Positions 33,749 to 42,267 of a DNA stretch of 64,000 nt are shown piece by piece. The stretch's first letter is position 1, and the number at the start of each line of letters is the position of its first letter. Made by a program: the position numbers and the translations under genes. A model generated the notes under the pieces. The model did no database searches. It was not told the origin of the DNA and saw nothing but the letters and a program-made list of their open reading frames with translations. Source of the stretch: Nocardioides sp. SYSU D00038 (GTDB taxonomy: Bacteria > Actinomycetota > Actinomycetes > Propionibacteriales > Nocardioidaceae); the NCBI RefSeq assembly GCF_016924665.1, contig NZ_JAFFJT010000005.1:1-64000 (forward strand). Direction: 5' to 3'.

Positions 33749-35422
33749 GTGAGCAGGACCACCAGCGACAGCCTCGACGGGACCGTCGACGACGGCCCGG
33801 GCGACGCCGAGCTGATCTCGGCCGTCCGCGGGGGCGACGTCGACGCCTACGGCCTGCTCTTCGCGCGCCACGTCGAGGCCGCCCGCCGCCTCGGCCGCCA
33901 GCTGGTCAGCGGCGGCGACGTCGACGACCTGGTCTCCGAGGCGTTCGCCAAGGTGCTCACCGTCCTCCAGCGCGGCGGCGGCCCCGACCTGGCGTTCCGG
34001 GCCTACCTGCTCACTGCGGTGCGCCGGCTGCACGTCGACCGGATCCGCGCGGGCTCCCGCCTGCAGACGACCGACGACCTCACGCCGTACGACCCCGGGG
34101 TGCCGTTCACCGACACCGCCGTGGCCGGCTTCGAGAACGAGGCGGCCGCCCGCGCCTTCGCCTCGCTGCCCGAGCGGTGGCAGCTGGTGCTCTGGCACAC
34201 CGAGGTCGAGGGCCAGAAGCCCGCCGAGATCGCGCCCCTGCTCGGCATGAGCGCCAACTCGGTCTCCGCCCTTGCCTACCGGGCCCGCGAGGGCCTGCGC
34301 CAGGCCTTCGTCTCCATGCACGCCCAGGAGGTCGAGGACGACCAGTGCGCGCGCACCCGGGCCAACCTCGGCGCCTACATCCGGGGCGGCGTCTCGCGCC
34401 GCGACGGCGCCAAGGTCGAGGCCCACCTCAAGGACTGCCGCGCCTGCACCGCCATCTACCTCGAGCTCACCGAGGTCAACTCCAACCTCGGGGCAGTGCT
34501 CGCGCCGATCGTGCTCGGCACGGCCGCCGCGGCGTACGTCTCGGGCGTCTCGGGGGTCGCCGGCAGCGTCGCCGGCGCCGCGGCCGGCGGCGGCGTCGTC
34601 AAGGGCTTCGTCGCCCTGCTCGACCGCGCCAAGGACGCCGCGGCCGGCAACGCCGCCACGACGGCGGTGGTCGGCGTGGCGGCGACCGCGGTGGTCGCCG
34701 GCGGGCTCGTGGTCGGCCTGCAGCTGGCGCAGGGCTCCGACTCCGGCCCCGACGAGCCCACCGCGCAGCGGGTCGTCAGCCCGCCCGCCGACGAGGGCTC
34801 CCCCGCCGTGCCCGACCGTCCGGACCAGCTCCAGGACCGGCCGGAGCGGCCCGGCACCGCACCCGACCCGGTCGACCGCCCGGACTCCCCCACCGACGCG
34901 CCCGCAGACGACCCGGGCGACCCGGTCGACGACCCGCCGTCGTCGCCGTCCGACCCGCCGAACCGGCCCGATCCGACCGCCACCGGGTCGCCGTCCGACC
35001 CCCCGCGGCCCACCCCGACCCAGCCGGTGGCGCCTACGCCGACGCCGACCGAGCCGACGCCCTCGCCCACCGAGCCCCCACCGCTGACCGCCGACCTCTC
35101 GGTCACGAGCAGCGCCAGCAGCGCGCTCGGCCTGATCTGGGCGGTGCGCGCCGACACCGCCGGCCTCGGCCCCGACCAGACCGCCACCCTCAGCCTGGTG
35201 GCCCACCCGGCGACCGTCACCCTGACGCTCGACCCGCGCTGCACGCTGATCTCGGCCGGCCGTGCGGAGTGCCGGGTCACCCGGCCCGGCGAGACGTTCG
35301 TGCTGCTGGCGGTCCCGCTGCTCTCCGCGCGCACCACGCTGACCTTCACCATCCGTCCCGACAGCGACGTGGACGACCCCGACCCCGGCAACGACACCTC
35401 CACGACCGTCGTGCCCCGCTGA
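33749..35422 (+). CDS. ECF sigma factor fused to zinc-finger anti-sigma, membrane anchor and CARDB-like domain
   Basis: A 557-residue chain. Residues ~15-90 are sigma region 2 (DVDDLVSEAFAKVLTVLQ), 120-180 region 4 (LPERWQLVLWHTEVEGQKPAEIAPLLGMSANSV). Then comes a zinc-finger anti-sigma segment, with CARTRANLGAYIRGG and HLKDCRAC (H-x3-C-x2-C). One or two hydrophobic helices at about 250-330 are followed by a long Pro/Asp/Thr-rich stretch, presumably outside the cell. A C-terminal ADLSVTSSAS...DPDPGNDTS domain of CARDB/DUF11 type ends the protein. A sigma factor tethered to the membrane with its own inhibitor implies release by proteolysis or a conformational signal. GTG 33749 is chosen; GTG 33731 or 33674 are possible. 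Confidence 0.88.
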   Translation: MSRTTSDSLDGTVDDGPGDAELISAVRGGDVDAYGLLFARHVEAARRLGRQLVSGGDVDDLVSEAFAKVLTVLQRGGGPDLAFRAYLLTAVRRLHVDRIRAGSRLQTTDDLTPYDPGVPFTDTAVAGFENEAAARAFASLPERWQLVLWHTEVEGQKPAEIAPLLGMSANSVSALAYRAREGLRQAFVSMHAQEVEDDQCARTRANLGAYIRGGVSRRDGAKVEAHLKDCRACTAIYLELTEVNSNLGAVLAPIVLGTAAAAYVSGVSGVAGSVAGAAAGGGVVKGFVALLDRAKDAAAGNAATTAVVGVAATAVVAGGLVVGLQLAQGSDSGPDEPTAQRVVSPPADEGSPAVPDRPDQLQDRPERPGTAPDPVDRPDSPTDAPADDPGDPVDDPPSSPSDPPNRPDPTATGSPSDPPRPTPTQPVAPTPTPTEPTPSPTEPPPLTADLSVTSSASSALGLIWAVRADTAGLGPDQTATLSLVAHPATVTLTLDPRCTLISAGRAECRVTRPGETFVLLAVPLLSARTTLTFTIRPDSDVDDPDPGNDTSTTVVPR

Positions 35423-35468
35423 GCGCCCGCCGGGGATCGGCCGACCGGCGTTCGGGTAGGTAGTAGGC

Positions 35469-35993
35469 ATGGCCGTCAGCAGACTCCTCGCCCGCCCGAT
35501 GCTCTCCTCGATGTTCTTCGTGGGGGCCGCGAACGCCCTCAAGAACACCGACGCGATGGCCGCCAAGGCCGCGCCGCTCACCGCCAGGCTGGTGCCGCTG
35601 GCTCGCAAGGCCGGCGCGCCGCTGCCGGACGACCCGGCTACGCTGGTGCGGGTCAACGCCGGGGTGCAGGTCGCCGCGGCGCTCGCGCTGGCCACCGGCC
35701 GGGCGCCCCGGACGTCGGCCGCGGTGCTGCTCGCGAGCCTGGTGCCGACCACGCTGGCGGGCCACCCGTTCTGGCAGGAGGAGGACCCGGCCACCCGCCA
35801 GCAGCAGAAGCTCAGCTTCTTCAAGAACATCTCCATGGCCGGCGGCCTGATGATCGCTGCGGGCGACACCGAGGGACGCCCCGGCGTGGCCTGGCGGGCC
35901 CGGCGTGCGGCCAAGGACGCCCGGCGCGAGGGCCGTCACCTGGCGCGCGCGGCCCGGCGCGAGGCGAAGCTGGCCCGCGCCCAGCTGACCTGA
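35469..35993 (+). CDS. DoxX family membrane protein
   Basis: A 174-residue DoxX-type protein: RLLARPMLSSMFFVGAANAL, LVRVNAGVQVAAALALATGRAPR, GHPFWQEEDP and FFKNISMAGGLMI are the family blocks across four helices. The C-terminal 45 residues are Arg/Ala-rich and charged (RRAAKDARREGRHLARAARRE). DoxX proteins are linked to redox or SodA-related complexes in mycobacteria, but the role here is open. A GGGTAG-rich run precedes the ATG. Confidence 0.88.
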   Translation: MAVSRLLARPMLSSMFFVGAANALKNTDAMAAKAAPLTARLVPLARKAGAPLPDDPATLVRVNAGVQVAAALALATGRAPRTSAAVLLASLVPTTLAGHPFWQEEDPATRQQQKLSFFKNISMAGGLMIAAGDTEGRPGVAWRARRAAKDARREGRHLARAARREAKLARAQLT

Positions 35994-36018
35994 CCTGACC
36001 TGATCCGACCTGAGCTGG
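35983..36018 (+). repeat. short direct repeats of TGACC/CTGACC
   Basis: The DoxX stop region reads CTGACCTGACCTGACCTGAT, followed by CCGACCTGAGCTGGCCTG, a degenerate 5-base microsatellite between doxX and aroA. It contains the doxX stop codon and may reflect slippage. Confidence 0.6.
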
Positions 36019-36026
36019 CCTGCCGA

Positions 36027-36032
36027 TACCCT
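36027..36032 (+). promoter_or_regulatory. -10 box TACCCT before aroA
   Basis: TACCCT ends seven bases before the GTG at 36040, consistent with a leaderless aroA transcript. No ribosome site is visible. Confidence 0.45.
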
Positions 36033-36039
36033 TCGGTGC

Positions 36040-37314
36040 GTGACGACGGCGACCATCCCTGACCCCTGGCCGGCTCCGCGCGCCGCCGCGCCGGTCCGGG
36101 CCACGGTCGCCCTTCCGGGCAGCAAGTCCATGACCAACCGCGCCCTGGTGCTGGCCGCGCTCGCCGAGGGGCCGTCCGTCGTACGCCGGGCGCTCCGCTC
36201 GCGCGACACGCTGTTGATGGCCGGGGCGCTCTCGGCGCTCGGCAGCACCCTCGACACCTCCGGTGACGACTGGACGGTCACCCCCGGCTGGTCCTCCGCC
36301 GACACCGCCGTCGACTGCGGGCTGGCCGGCACCGTGATGCGCTTCGTGCCGCCCGTGGCCGGCCTGGCCGGCGGCCGGATCTCCTTCGACGGCGACCCGC
36401 ACATGCGCACCCGGCCGATCGGCACCGTGCTGGACGCGCTGCGCGACCTCGGCGTCGCCGTCGAGGGCGACGCCCTCCCCTTCACCGTCGCCGGCTCCGG
36501 CGCGGTGACCGGCGGCCGGGTGGTGGTCGACGCGTCGTCGTCGTCGCAGTTCGTCTCGGCGCTGCTGCTCGCGGGGGCCCGCTACGACCGCGGGGTCGAG
36601 GTGCTCCACCGTGGCGCACCGGTGCCGTCGCTGCCCCACATCGAGATGACCGTCGAGATGCTGCGGGCCCAGGGCGTGGCGGTCGACACCCACGAGCCGG
36701 ACCGGTGGGGGGTCGAGCCCGGCCCGGTGAAGCCCGTCGACCTCGTCGTCGAGCCCGACCTGTCCAACGCGGCGCCGTTCCTGGCCCTGGCCGCGGTGAC
36801 CGGCGGGGCGGTCACCGTGCGCGACTGGCCCGAGCACACCACCCAGGCCGGCGACGCCCTGCGCGACATCCTCGCCCGGATGGGCTGCACGGTGGAGCGC
36901 ACCGCCGAGGGCCTCACCGTCACCGGCCCGGACCGGCTGGCCGGCCTCGACGTCGACCTGCGCGACGTCGGGGAGCTCACGCCGGCCGTCGCCGCGCTGT
37001 GCGCGCTGGCCGACGGCCCGTCGCGGCTGCGCGGCGTCGCCCACATCCGTCACCACGAGACCGACCGGCTGGTCGCGCTGGCCACCGAGCTGGCCGGGCT
37101 CGGCGCCGACGTCGAGGAGCACGACGACGGGCTCTCGCTGCGACCCGCGACGCTGCACGGCGGCGTCTTCCACACCTACGCCGACCACCGGATGGCCCAC
37201 GCCGGCGTGATCGTGGGGGCGGCGGTCGACGACGTGCTGGTCGAGGACGTCGCCACGACCAGCAAGACGTTCACCGACTTCGCCCCGTTCTGGGCCGGCC
37301 TCTTCCAGGGGTGA
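36040..37314 (+). CDS. aroA: 3-phosphoshikimate 1-carboxyvinyltransferase (EPSP synthase)
   Basis: A 424-residue enzyme of the shikimate pathway that joins phosphoenolpyruvate to shikimate-3-phosphate. Motifs in order: [19 protein letters not shown] near the N-terminus, [13 protein letters not shown] (in place of the usual NAGTAMRPL), [14 protein letters not shown], and [14 protein letters not shown] near the C-terminus. The LAGTVMRF loop differs from the class I sequence and is typical of actinobacteria. It is followed within five bases by rsgA, the same order as Rv3227-Rv3228 in M. tuberculosis. Confidence 0.96.
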   Translation: MTTATIPDPWPAPRAAAPVRATVALPGSKSMTNRALVLAALAEGPSVVRRALRSRDTLLMAGALSALGSTLDTSGDDWTVTPGWSSADTAVDCGLAGTVMRFVPPVAGLAGGRISFDGDPHMRTRPIGTVLDALRDLGVAVEGDALPFTVAGSGAVTGGRVVVDASSSSQFVSALLLAGARYDRGVEVLHRGAPVPSLPHIEMTVEMLRAQGVAVDTHEPDRWGVEPGPVKPVDLVVEPDLSNAAPFLALAAVTGGAVTVRDWPEHTTQAGDALRDILARMGCTVERTAEGLTVTGPDRLAGLDVDLRDVGELTPAVAALCALADGPSRLRGVAHIRHHETDRLVALATELAGLGADVEEHDDGLSLRPATLHGGVFHTYADHRMAHAGVIVGAAVDDVLVEDVATTSKTFTDFAPFWAGLFQG

Positions 37315-37318
37315 CCGG

Positions 37319-38320
37319 GTGACGGGGCGCTACTCCGACCAGGACGTCGAGCACTACGACCGTCCCCGCCGCCGGACCCGCCCCCGCACCAAGGAGCGTC
37401 CCAGCTACGACGACGCCCACCGCGGCGTCGTGGTGACCGTCGACCGGGGCCGCTACACGCTGCTGGTCGAGGGCCGCACCGTGACCGCCATGAAGGCGCG
37501 CCCGCTGGGCCGCAAGGGCGTGGTGGTGGGCGACCGGGTGCGCGTGGTCGGCGACGTCTCCGGCGACGACGGCTCGCTGGCCCGGGTCGTCGAGGTCGAG
37601 GAGCGGGTCACCACCCTGCGGCGGACCGCCGAGGACGACGACCCCGTCGAGCGGATCATCGTCGCCAATGCCGAGCAGCTGGTGGTGGTCACCGCGCTCG
37701 CCGACCCCGATCCCCAGCCCCGGCTGATCGACCGCGCCCTGGTGGCGGCGTACGACGCCGGCATGACCCCGCTGCTCTGCCTCACCAAGGCCGACCTCGC
37801 CTCCCCCGACACCCTGCTCTCGACCTACCGCTCGCTCGGCGTGCCGTGGGTGGTGACCGAGCGGGGCGGCGACCTCGACGAGGTCCGCGACCGGCTCGCC
37901 GAGCGCACCAGCGTGCTGGTGGGCTCCAGCGGCGTCGGCAAGTCGACGCTGGTCAACGCGCTGGTGCCCGACGCACTCCGCGAGGTGGGGGTGGTCAACG
38001 CCGTGACCGGGCGCGGCCGGCACACCTCGACCTCGGCCTACATGCTCGAGCTGCCCACCGACGAGCGCGGTCGCGGCGGCTGGATCATCGACACCCCGGG
38101 CATCCGCTCGTTCGGGCTCGCGCACGTCGAGCCCGAGCACCTCATCGGCGCCTTCCCCGACCTCGACGAGATGACCGAGGACTGCCCCCGCGGGTGCACC
38201 CACGGCAGCGACGAGCCGGAGTGCGGCCTCGACGAGGCCGTCACCGAGGGGCGGGCCGACCCCGACCGGGTGTCGTCGTTCCGCAGGCTGCTCGACGCGA
38301 GGTCCGCGCCGAGCTGGTGA
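37319..38320 (+). CDS. rsgA: ribosome small-subunit-dependent GTPase RsgA
   Basis: A 333-residue circularly permuted GTPase that checks late 30S subunit assembly. An OB-fold (about 35-105) precedes the permuted motifs: G4 LTKAD, then G1 GSSGVGKSTLVNAL, G2 and G3 DTPG. A C-terminal zinc finger follows (DCPRGCTHGSDEPECG). It starts at GTG 37319, five bases behind aroA, and the two are cotranscribed. A basic N-terminal extension (RPRRRTRPRTKERP) is actinobacterial. Confidence 0.96.
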   Translation: MTGRYSDQDVEHYDRPRRRTRPRTKERPSYDDAHRGVVVTVDRGRYTLLVEGRTVTAMKARPLGRKGVVVGDRVRVVGDVSGDDGSLARVVEVEERVTTLRRTAEDDDPVERIIVANAEQLVVVTALADPDPQPRLIDRALVAAYDAGMTPLLCLTKADLASPDTLLSTYRSLGVPWVVTERGGDLDEVRDRLAERTSVLVGSSGVGKSTLVNALVPDALREVGVVNAVTGRGRHTSTSAYMLELPTDERGRGGWIIDTPGIRSFGLAHVEPEHLIGAFPDLDEMTEDCPRGCTHGSDEPECGLDEAVTEGRADPDRVSSFRRLLDARSAPSW

Positions 38321-38323
38321 GCG

Positions 38324-38773
38324 TCAGCCCTTGGTGCCGTACCAGGCGATCTGGGCGCCCGCGTCGCCGGTGAGCACGGCGTAGACGAGCGTGAGCGCCG
38401 CTCCCGCCGCCACCAGCACCGACAGCACCACCCGCACCGCGCCGGTGCGGCCGTGCAGCCACGCCGAGGCGACCGCCACCACGGCGAAGCCCGTGGTGCT
38501 CAGCCGCAGCACGCCGGCACGGTCCTCGTGGGTCTCGAGCAGCTCTGCGAGCGGGCCGCCGTACTGGTTGGCCTCCTCGAGCTGCTCGCCGGAGAGGTAG
38601 GCGACCCAGATGGCGACGGTGGCGACCAGCACCGCGACCACGAGCGGCCACCGGAGCCGGTCGCGCCAGCGCGGCACCAGGGCGTGGGCGAGGCCGGTGA
38701 GGCCGGCGAGCGGACCGAACACGACGGCTGCGTGCACGACGAGCGCGTGCAACGGGAGTCCGTTGATCTCCAT
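38324..38773 (-). CDS. DUF2231 membrane protein
   Basis: A 149-residue protein with four hydrophobic helices. The start, INGLPLHALVVHAAVVFGPL, with its two histidines in the first helix, is the DUF2231 signature, and the second-helix loop AYLSGEQLEE also fits. These proteins may bind haem through the histidines, which is not proven. It is convergent with rsgA and divergent from hisN (43 bases between starts). Confidence 0.88.
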   Translation of the reverse strand: MEINGLPLHALVVHAAVVFGPLAGLTGLAHALVPRWRDRLRWPLVVAVLVATVAIWVAYLSGEQLEEANQYGGPLAELLETHEDRAGVLRLSTTGFAVVAVASAWLHGRTGAVRVVLSVLVAAGAALTLVYAVLTGDAGAQIAWYGTKG

Positions 38774-38802
38774 GGATGAACATTGAATCAGTTGGATGAG
38801 AA

Positions 38803-38808
38803 TAGTCT
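38803..38808 (+). promoter_or_regulatory. -10 box TAGTCT before hisN
   Basis: TAGTCT ends seven bases before the GTG at 38816, with TTGAAT further up at 38783. It suggests a leaderless hisN mRNA. Confidence 0.45.
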
Positions 38809-38815
38809 GAGCGTC

Positions 38816-39691
38816 GTGGCTGACACCCCGGACTACACCGACGACCTGCGCCTGGCCCACGTGCTGGCCGACGACGCCGACTCGCTGACCACGGCGCGGT
38901 TCCGCGCGCTCGACCTCCACGTGATGAGCAAGCCCGACCTGACGCCGGTGACCGACGCCGACCAGGCGGTCGAGGAGAGCCTGCGCCGCACGCTGTCGCG
39001 CACCCGCTCGCGCGACGCGATCACCGGCGAGGAGCAGGGCTCGAGCGGGCACAGCCAGCGCCGCTGGATCATCGACCCGATCGACGGCACCAAGAACTTC
39101 GTGCGCGGCGTCCCGGTGTGGGCCACGCTGATCGCGCTCGCCGTCGACGACGAGGTGGTGCTCAGCGTGGTCTCCGCGCCGCTGCTCCAGCGCCGCTGGT
39201 GGGCCTCGGTCGGCAACGGCGCCTGGACCGGCCGCTCGCTGCTCAAGGCGACCCAGTGCCACGTCTCCGACGTACGCCGGCTCGAGGACGCCTCGCTGTC
39301 CTACGCCTCGCTCGGCGGGTGGGAGGAGCGCGGCCAGCTCGACGAGTTCCTCAGCCTGGTGCGCCGCTGCTGGCGGACCCGCGCCTACGGCGACTTCTGG
39401 TCCTACATGCTGCTGGCCGAGGGTGCGGTCGACATCGCCGCCGAGCCCGAGCTCGAGGTCTACGACATGGCGGCGCTCGACATCATCGTGCGCGAGGCGG
39501 GCGGCGAGTTCACCTCCCTCGACGGCAACCGCGGCCCGTGGGGCGGCAACGCGCTGGCCACCAACGGGCACCTCCACGACGCGGCGCTGGCCTTCCTCGG
39601 CTCCGCCGCCGACGACGAGTCGCCCAGCAGCGGACCCGGCTCGGTCTCCGAGCTCTTCCCCCGGGCCTCCCGGCCGACCGACGAGGACTGA
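38816..39691 (+). CDS. hisN: histidinol-phosphatase (inositol monophosphatase family)
   Basis: A 291-residue Mg-dependent phosphatase of the inositol monophosphatase fold, the HisN type that removes phosphate from histidinol phosphate in actinobacteria. Metal motifs are GEEQGSSG, WIIDPIDGTKNFVRG and, near the C-terminus, EVYDMAALDIIVREAGG. The tail after residue 260 is Ser/Asp-rich. GTG 38816 is chosen because it sits next to the TAGTCT box; the upstream start at 38783 has no support. Function as HisN rather than another inositol phosphatase is inferred from close similarity of the motif region to Rv3137. Confidence 0.86.
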   Translation: MADTPDYTDDLRLAHVLADDADSLTTARFRALDLHVMSKPDLTPVTDADQAVEESLRRTLSRTRSRDAITGEEQGSSGHSQRRWIIDPIDGTKNFVRGVPVWATLIALAVDDEVVLSVVSAPLLQRRWWASVGNGAWTGRSLLKATQCHVSDVRRLEDASLSYASLGGWEERGQLDEFLSLVRRCWRTRAYGDFWSYMLLAEGAVDIAAEPELEVYDMAALDIIVREAGGEFTSLDGNRGPWGGNALATNGHLHDAALAFLGSAADDESPSSGPGSVSELFPRASRPTDED

Positions 39692-39757
39692 GAGCGCCCC
39701 TGTTCACGGGGACCCCCCGACGCTACGGTCGGAGTCCCCCAGCCAGCGGAGGTGCAG

Positions 39758-40189
39758 ATGCGGGTCAGCGACATCCTCGAGGCCAAGTCGAGGCACGACG
39801 TCGTCACGATCACCCCGGACGCCGGCGTGCGCGACCTGGTCGCCCGGCTCGCCGAGCACAACGTCGGGGCGCTGATCGTGAGCGCCGACGGCGAGGGTCT
39901 CGACGGCATCGTCAGCGAGCGCGACGTGGTGCGTCACCTCCACCACGACGGCACGGTCGTCAACAACACCGTCGGCGCGATCATGACGGCGGTGGTCGAG
40001 ACCTGCGCACCCGACGACGAGCTCGACGCGCTGATGTCGCGGATGACGGAGCGGCGGATCCGGCACATGCCGGTGCTCGACCAGGGTCGCCTGGTCGGGA
40101 TCGTCAGCATCGGCGACGCGGTCAAGCACAAGCTGAGCCAGCTGGAGTTCGAGCGCGACCAGCTCGACAGCTACGTCCACCAGACCTGA
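39758..40189 (+). CDS. CBS-domain protein
   Basis: A 143-residue protein made of two CBS domains, one from 5-62 (DVVTITPDAGVRDLVARLAEHNVGALIVS) and one from about 72-130 (MSRMTERRIRHMPVLDQGRLVGIVSIGD). Together they form a Bateman module that binds adenine nucleotides. It ends with a coiled KHKLSQLEFERDQLDSYV. A perfect GGAGG lies five bases before the ATG. Partner enzyme unknown. Confidence 0.9.
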   Translation: MRVSDILEAKSRHDVVTITPDAGVRDLVARLAEHNVGALIVSADGEGLDGIVSERDVVRHLHHDGTVVNNTVGAIMTAVVETCAPDDELDALMSRMTERRIRHMPVLDQGRLVGIVSIGDAVKHKLSQLEFERDQLDSYVHQT

Positions 40190-40191
40190 CG

Positions 40192-40935
40192 GTGCGCCCC
40201 CTCACCCTGGTCACCGGCGGCACCCGCGGGATCGGGGCGGCCACCGCCGCCCGGCTGGCCGAGGCCGGTCACGACCTGGTGCTCGGCTACGCCCGTGACG
40301 ATGCCGCCGCCGAGCTGGTGCGCGCCGACGTCGAGAACGCCGGCGCCGCCTGCACCCTGGTGCGCCAGGACCTCCTCGCCGACGACGGTGTCGACGCCCT
40401 GTTCGCGGCGGCCGCGGGGGCGGGCCGGCTGACCGGCGTGGTCAACAACGCCGGCGCCACCCTCCACGTGGGTGCCCTCGCCGAGACCCCGCCCGAGGTC
40501 GTGCGCCGCGCCGTCGACCTCAACCTCACCGCCGCGATCCTGGTCGCCCGGGCCGCCGTGCGCGCGCTCGGCCGCTCCTACGGCGGGCCCGGTGGGGTGC
40601 TGGTCAACGTCAGCTCCGGTGCGGCCACGCTGGGCTCACCCGGCGAGTACGTCCACTACGCCGCGGCCAAGGCCGGGGTCGACACCCTCACCAAGGGACT
40701 GGCCATCGAGGTCGCCGGCGACGGGGTGCGGGTGGTCGGGGTGGCGCCGGGCATCGTGCGCACCACGATCCACGCCGACGCCGGCGAGCCCGGCCGGCTC
40801 GAGCGGGTCGCCCCCCTCGTGCCGCTCGGCCGGGTCGGCGAGCCCGAGGAGGTCGCCGAGGCGATCGCCTGGCTGCTGGGCGACGCGGCGTCGTACGTCA
40901 CCGGCACGACGCTGCGGGTCGCCGGCGGGCGGTGA
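40192..40935 (+). CDS. short-chain dehydrogenase/reductase
   Basis: A 247-residue classical SDR: TGGTRGIG at residues 7-14, VVNNAGAT, catalytic VNVSSGA and YAAAKAGVD, and the C-terminal SYVTGTTLRVAGGR. The sequence fits a 3-oxoacyl-ACP reductase or glucose dehydrogenase-type enzyme, without telling which. GTG 40192 lies two bases behind the CBS gene stop, so the two are cotranscribed. Confidence 0.9.
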   Translation: MRPLTLVTGGTRGIGAATAARLAEAGHDLVLGYARDDAAAELVRADVENAGAACTLVRQDLLADDGVDALFAAAAGAGRLTGVVNNAGATLHVGALAETPPEVVRRAVDLNLTAAILVARAAVRALGRSYGGPGGVLVNVSSGAATLGSPGEYVHYAAAKAGVDTLTKGLAIEVAGDGVRVVGVAPGIVRTTIHADAGEPGRLERVAPLVPLGRVGEPEEVAEAIAWLLGDAASYVTGTTLRVAGGR

Positions 40936-40950
40936 CTGCGAGTCGCTCGG

Positions 40951-41206
40951 TCGCGGGGCGGCACGGGGTGTCGCGGGGTGTCGCGGGGTGGCGGTGAGTC
41001 AGCCGCCGTTGTGGGCGGGCGGATCGGGGCCTGCTCACCGCTGCCCGGGGCTAGCCGGGTGGCGGTGCGTCAGCCGCCGTCGCGGGTGGGCGGATCGGGG
41101 CCTGCTCACCGCTGCCCGGGGCTAGCCGAGGGTCGCGGTGCGTCAGCCGCCGTTGCGGGTGGGCGGATCGGGGCCTGCTCACCGCCGCCCCGGGGGTCAG
41201 CCGCCG
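40951..41206. repeat. 71-73-bp tandem repeat array B, about 3.5 units
   Basis: GGATCGGGGCCTGCTCACCG recurs at 41021, 41092 and 41165, giving periods of 71 and 73. Each unit also contains GGCGGTGCGTCAGCCGCCGT and GCTGCCCGGGGCTAGCC. The unit is the reverse-complement relative of array A (shared GCGCACCG/TTGCCCGGG and GGTGGCGGTG words). A ten-base tandem (TCGCGGGGTG twice, 40971-40990) precedes it. No gene is seen in this gap. Confidence 0.88.
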
Positions 41207-41216
41207 CAGCGACAGG

Positions 41217-41846
41217 TCAGTCGGTCAGCGCCGTGGTGACGCCGAGACCGACCATCGACAGGCCGCCGACCAGGCCGACGCCCTCCTCGCGGCGGCGGGA
41301 GGCGGCGAACCAGTCGCGCAGCCGAGCCGCGGTGACCGCCCAGAGGCTGTCGGAGCACAGGCCGATGACGACGGCCACCAGGCCGAGCAGCACCAGCTGG
41401 AGCTGGACGTGCCCGCGGTCGGGCTCGACGAACTGCGGCAGGATCGCGCCGATGATCACGAACGCCTTGGGGTTGGAGATGCCGACCACGAAGCCCTGGC
41501 GGACGGCGCGGCGCGGGGTCATCCGGCCGGCGCGGCGTACGTCGACGTCGCGGAGGTTTTTGCGGTGCCGGATCGCCTGGACGCCGAGCAGCACCAGGTA
41601 GGCGGCACCGGCCAGCTTGACCGCCAGGAACAGGCTCTCGGAGCGCTCCAGGATCGCGCCCAGCCCGAACGAGACCAGGAGGACGATCGCCAGCAGGCCG
41701 AGCGTGTTGCCGACGACGCTGGCCAGCGCGACCGAGCGGCCGTAGGCGAGGGCCCGGCCGATCACGAACACCACGCTCGGGCCGGGGATGGCGATCAGGA
41801 TGAGCGCCGCCACGCCGAACGCGAGGAGCTGGCCGGCCGTGAGCAT
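41217..41846 (-). CDS. LysE-family exporter
   Basis: A 209-residue membrane protein with five or six helices. The signature IAIPGPSVVFVIGRALAYGR at residues 18-37, then LAGAAYLVLLGVQAIR and QGFVVGISNPKAFVIIGAILPQF, mark the LysE/RhtB amino-acid exporter family. It is likely to export a small amino acid or similar metabolite. It lies eight bases behind the thioredoxin gene on the same strand and may be read through from the SigR promoter. Confidence 0.9.
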   Translation of the reverse strand: MLTAGQLLAFGVAALILIAIPGPSVVFVIGRALAYGRSVALASVVGNTLGLLAIVLLVSFGLGAILERSESLFLAVKLAGAAYLVLLGVQAIRHRKNLRDVDVRRAGRMTPRRAVRQGFVVGISNPKAFVIIGAILPQFVEPDRGHVQLQLVLLGLVAVVIGLCSDSLWAVTAARLRDWFAASRRREEGVGLVGGLSMVGLGVTTALTD

Positions 41847-41854
41847 GCCGCAGG

Positions 41855-42211
41855 CTACTGCTGCTCGGCCGCCTTGCGCACCTCGTCCATGTCGAGCCCG
41901 CGAGCGCCCTCGATGAGCTGCTCCAGCGCCTGCGGCGGCAGGGCACCGGGGCGGCTGTAGACCAGGTAGCCGTCGCGGAAGATCATCAGCGTCGGGATCG
42001 AGGTGATCTGGGCGTCGGCCGAGAGCTGGGGCTCGGCCTCGGTGTCGATCTTGGCGAAGGTGATGTCGGGGTGCCGCTCGCTCGCCGCCTCGAAGACCGG
42101 GGCGAACTGCAGGCACGGCCCGCACCAGGACGCCCACCAGTCGACGAGGGTGATCCCGTCGGCCTCGATGGTGGCGTCGATCGTGTCGGCGGTCAGCGCA
42201 GTGGTGGCCAT
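41855..42211 (-). CDS. thioredoxin
   Basis: A 118-residue thioredoxin with the active-site WCGPC at about residues 29-33 (DWWASWCGPCLQF), the cis-proline SIPTLMIF and the usual length. It reduces protein disulfides in the cytoplasm. A perfect SigR promoter lies ten bases upstream of the ATG, so the mRNA is probably leaderless or nearly so and induced by disulfide stress, as for trx genes in Streptomyces. No reductase gene is in the window. Confidence 0.93.
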   Translation of the reverse strand: MATTALTADTIDATIEADGITLVDWWASWCGPCLQFAPVFEAASERHPDITFAKIDTEAEPQLSADAQITSIPTLMIFRDGYLVYSRPGALPPQALEQLIEGARGLDMDEVRKAAEQQ

Positions 42212-42220
42212 GCGGTGTTG

Positions 42221-42247
42221 AACGCGTCGCCGCGACGAGGGATTCCC
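42221..42247 (-). promoter_or_regulatory. SigR-dependent promoter of the thioredoxin gene
   Basis: On the minus strand GGGAAT (42247-42242), exactly 18 bases, then GTT (42223-42221), ten bases before the ATG at 42211. Same sequence and spacing as at sigR (31291-31317). Confidence 0.85.
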
Positions 42248-42267
42248 GGCCGTGCTTGGATCGGCTC

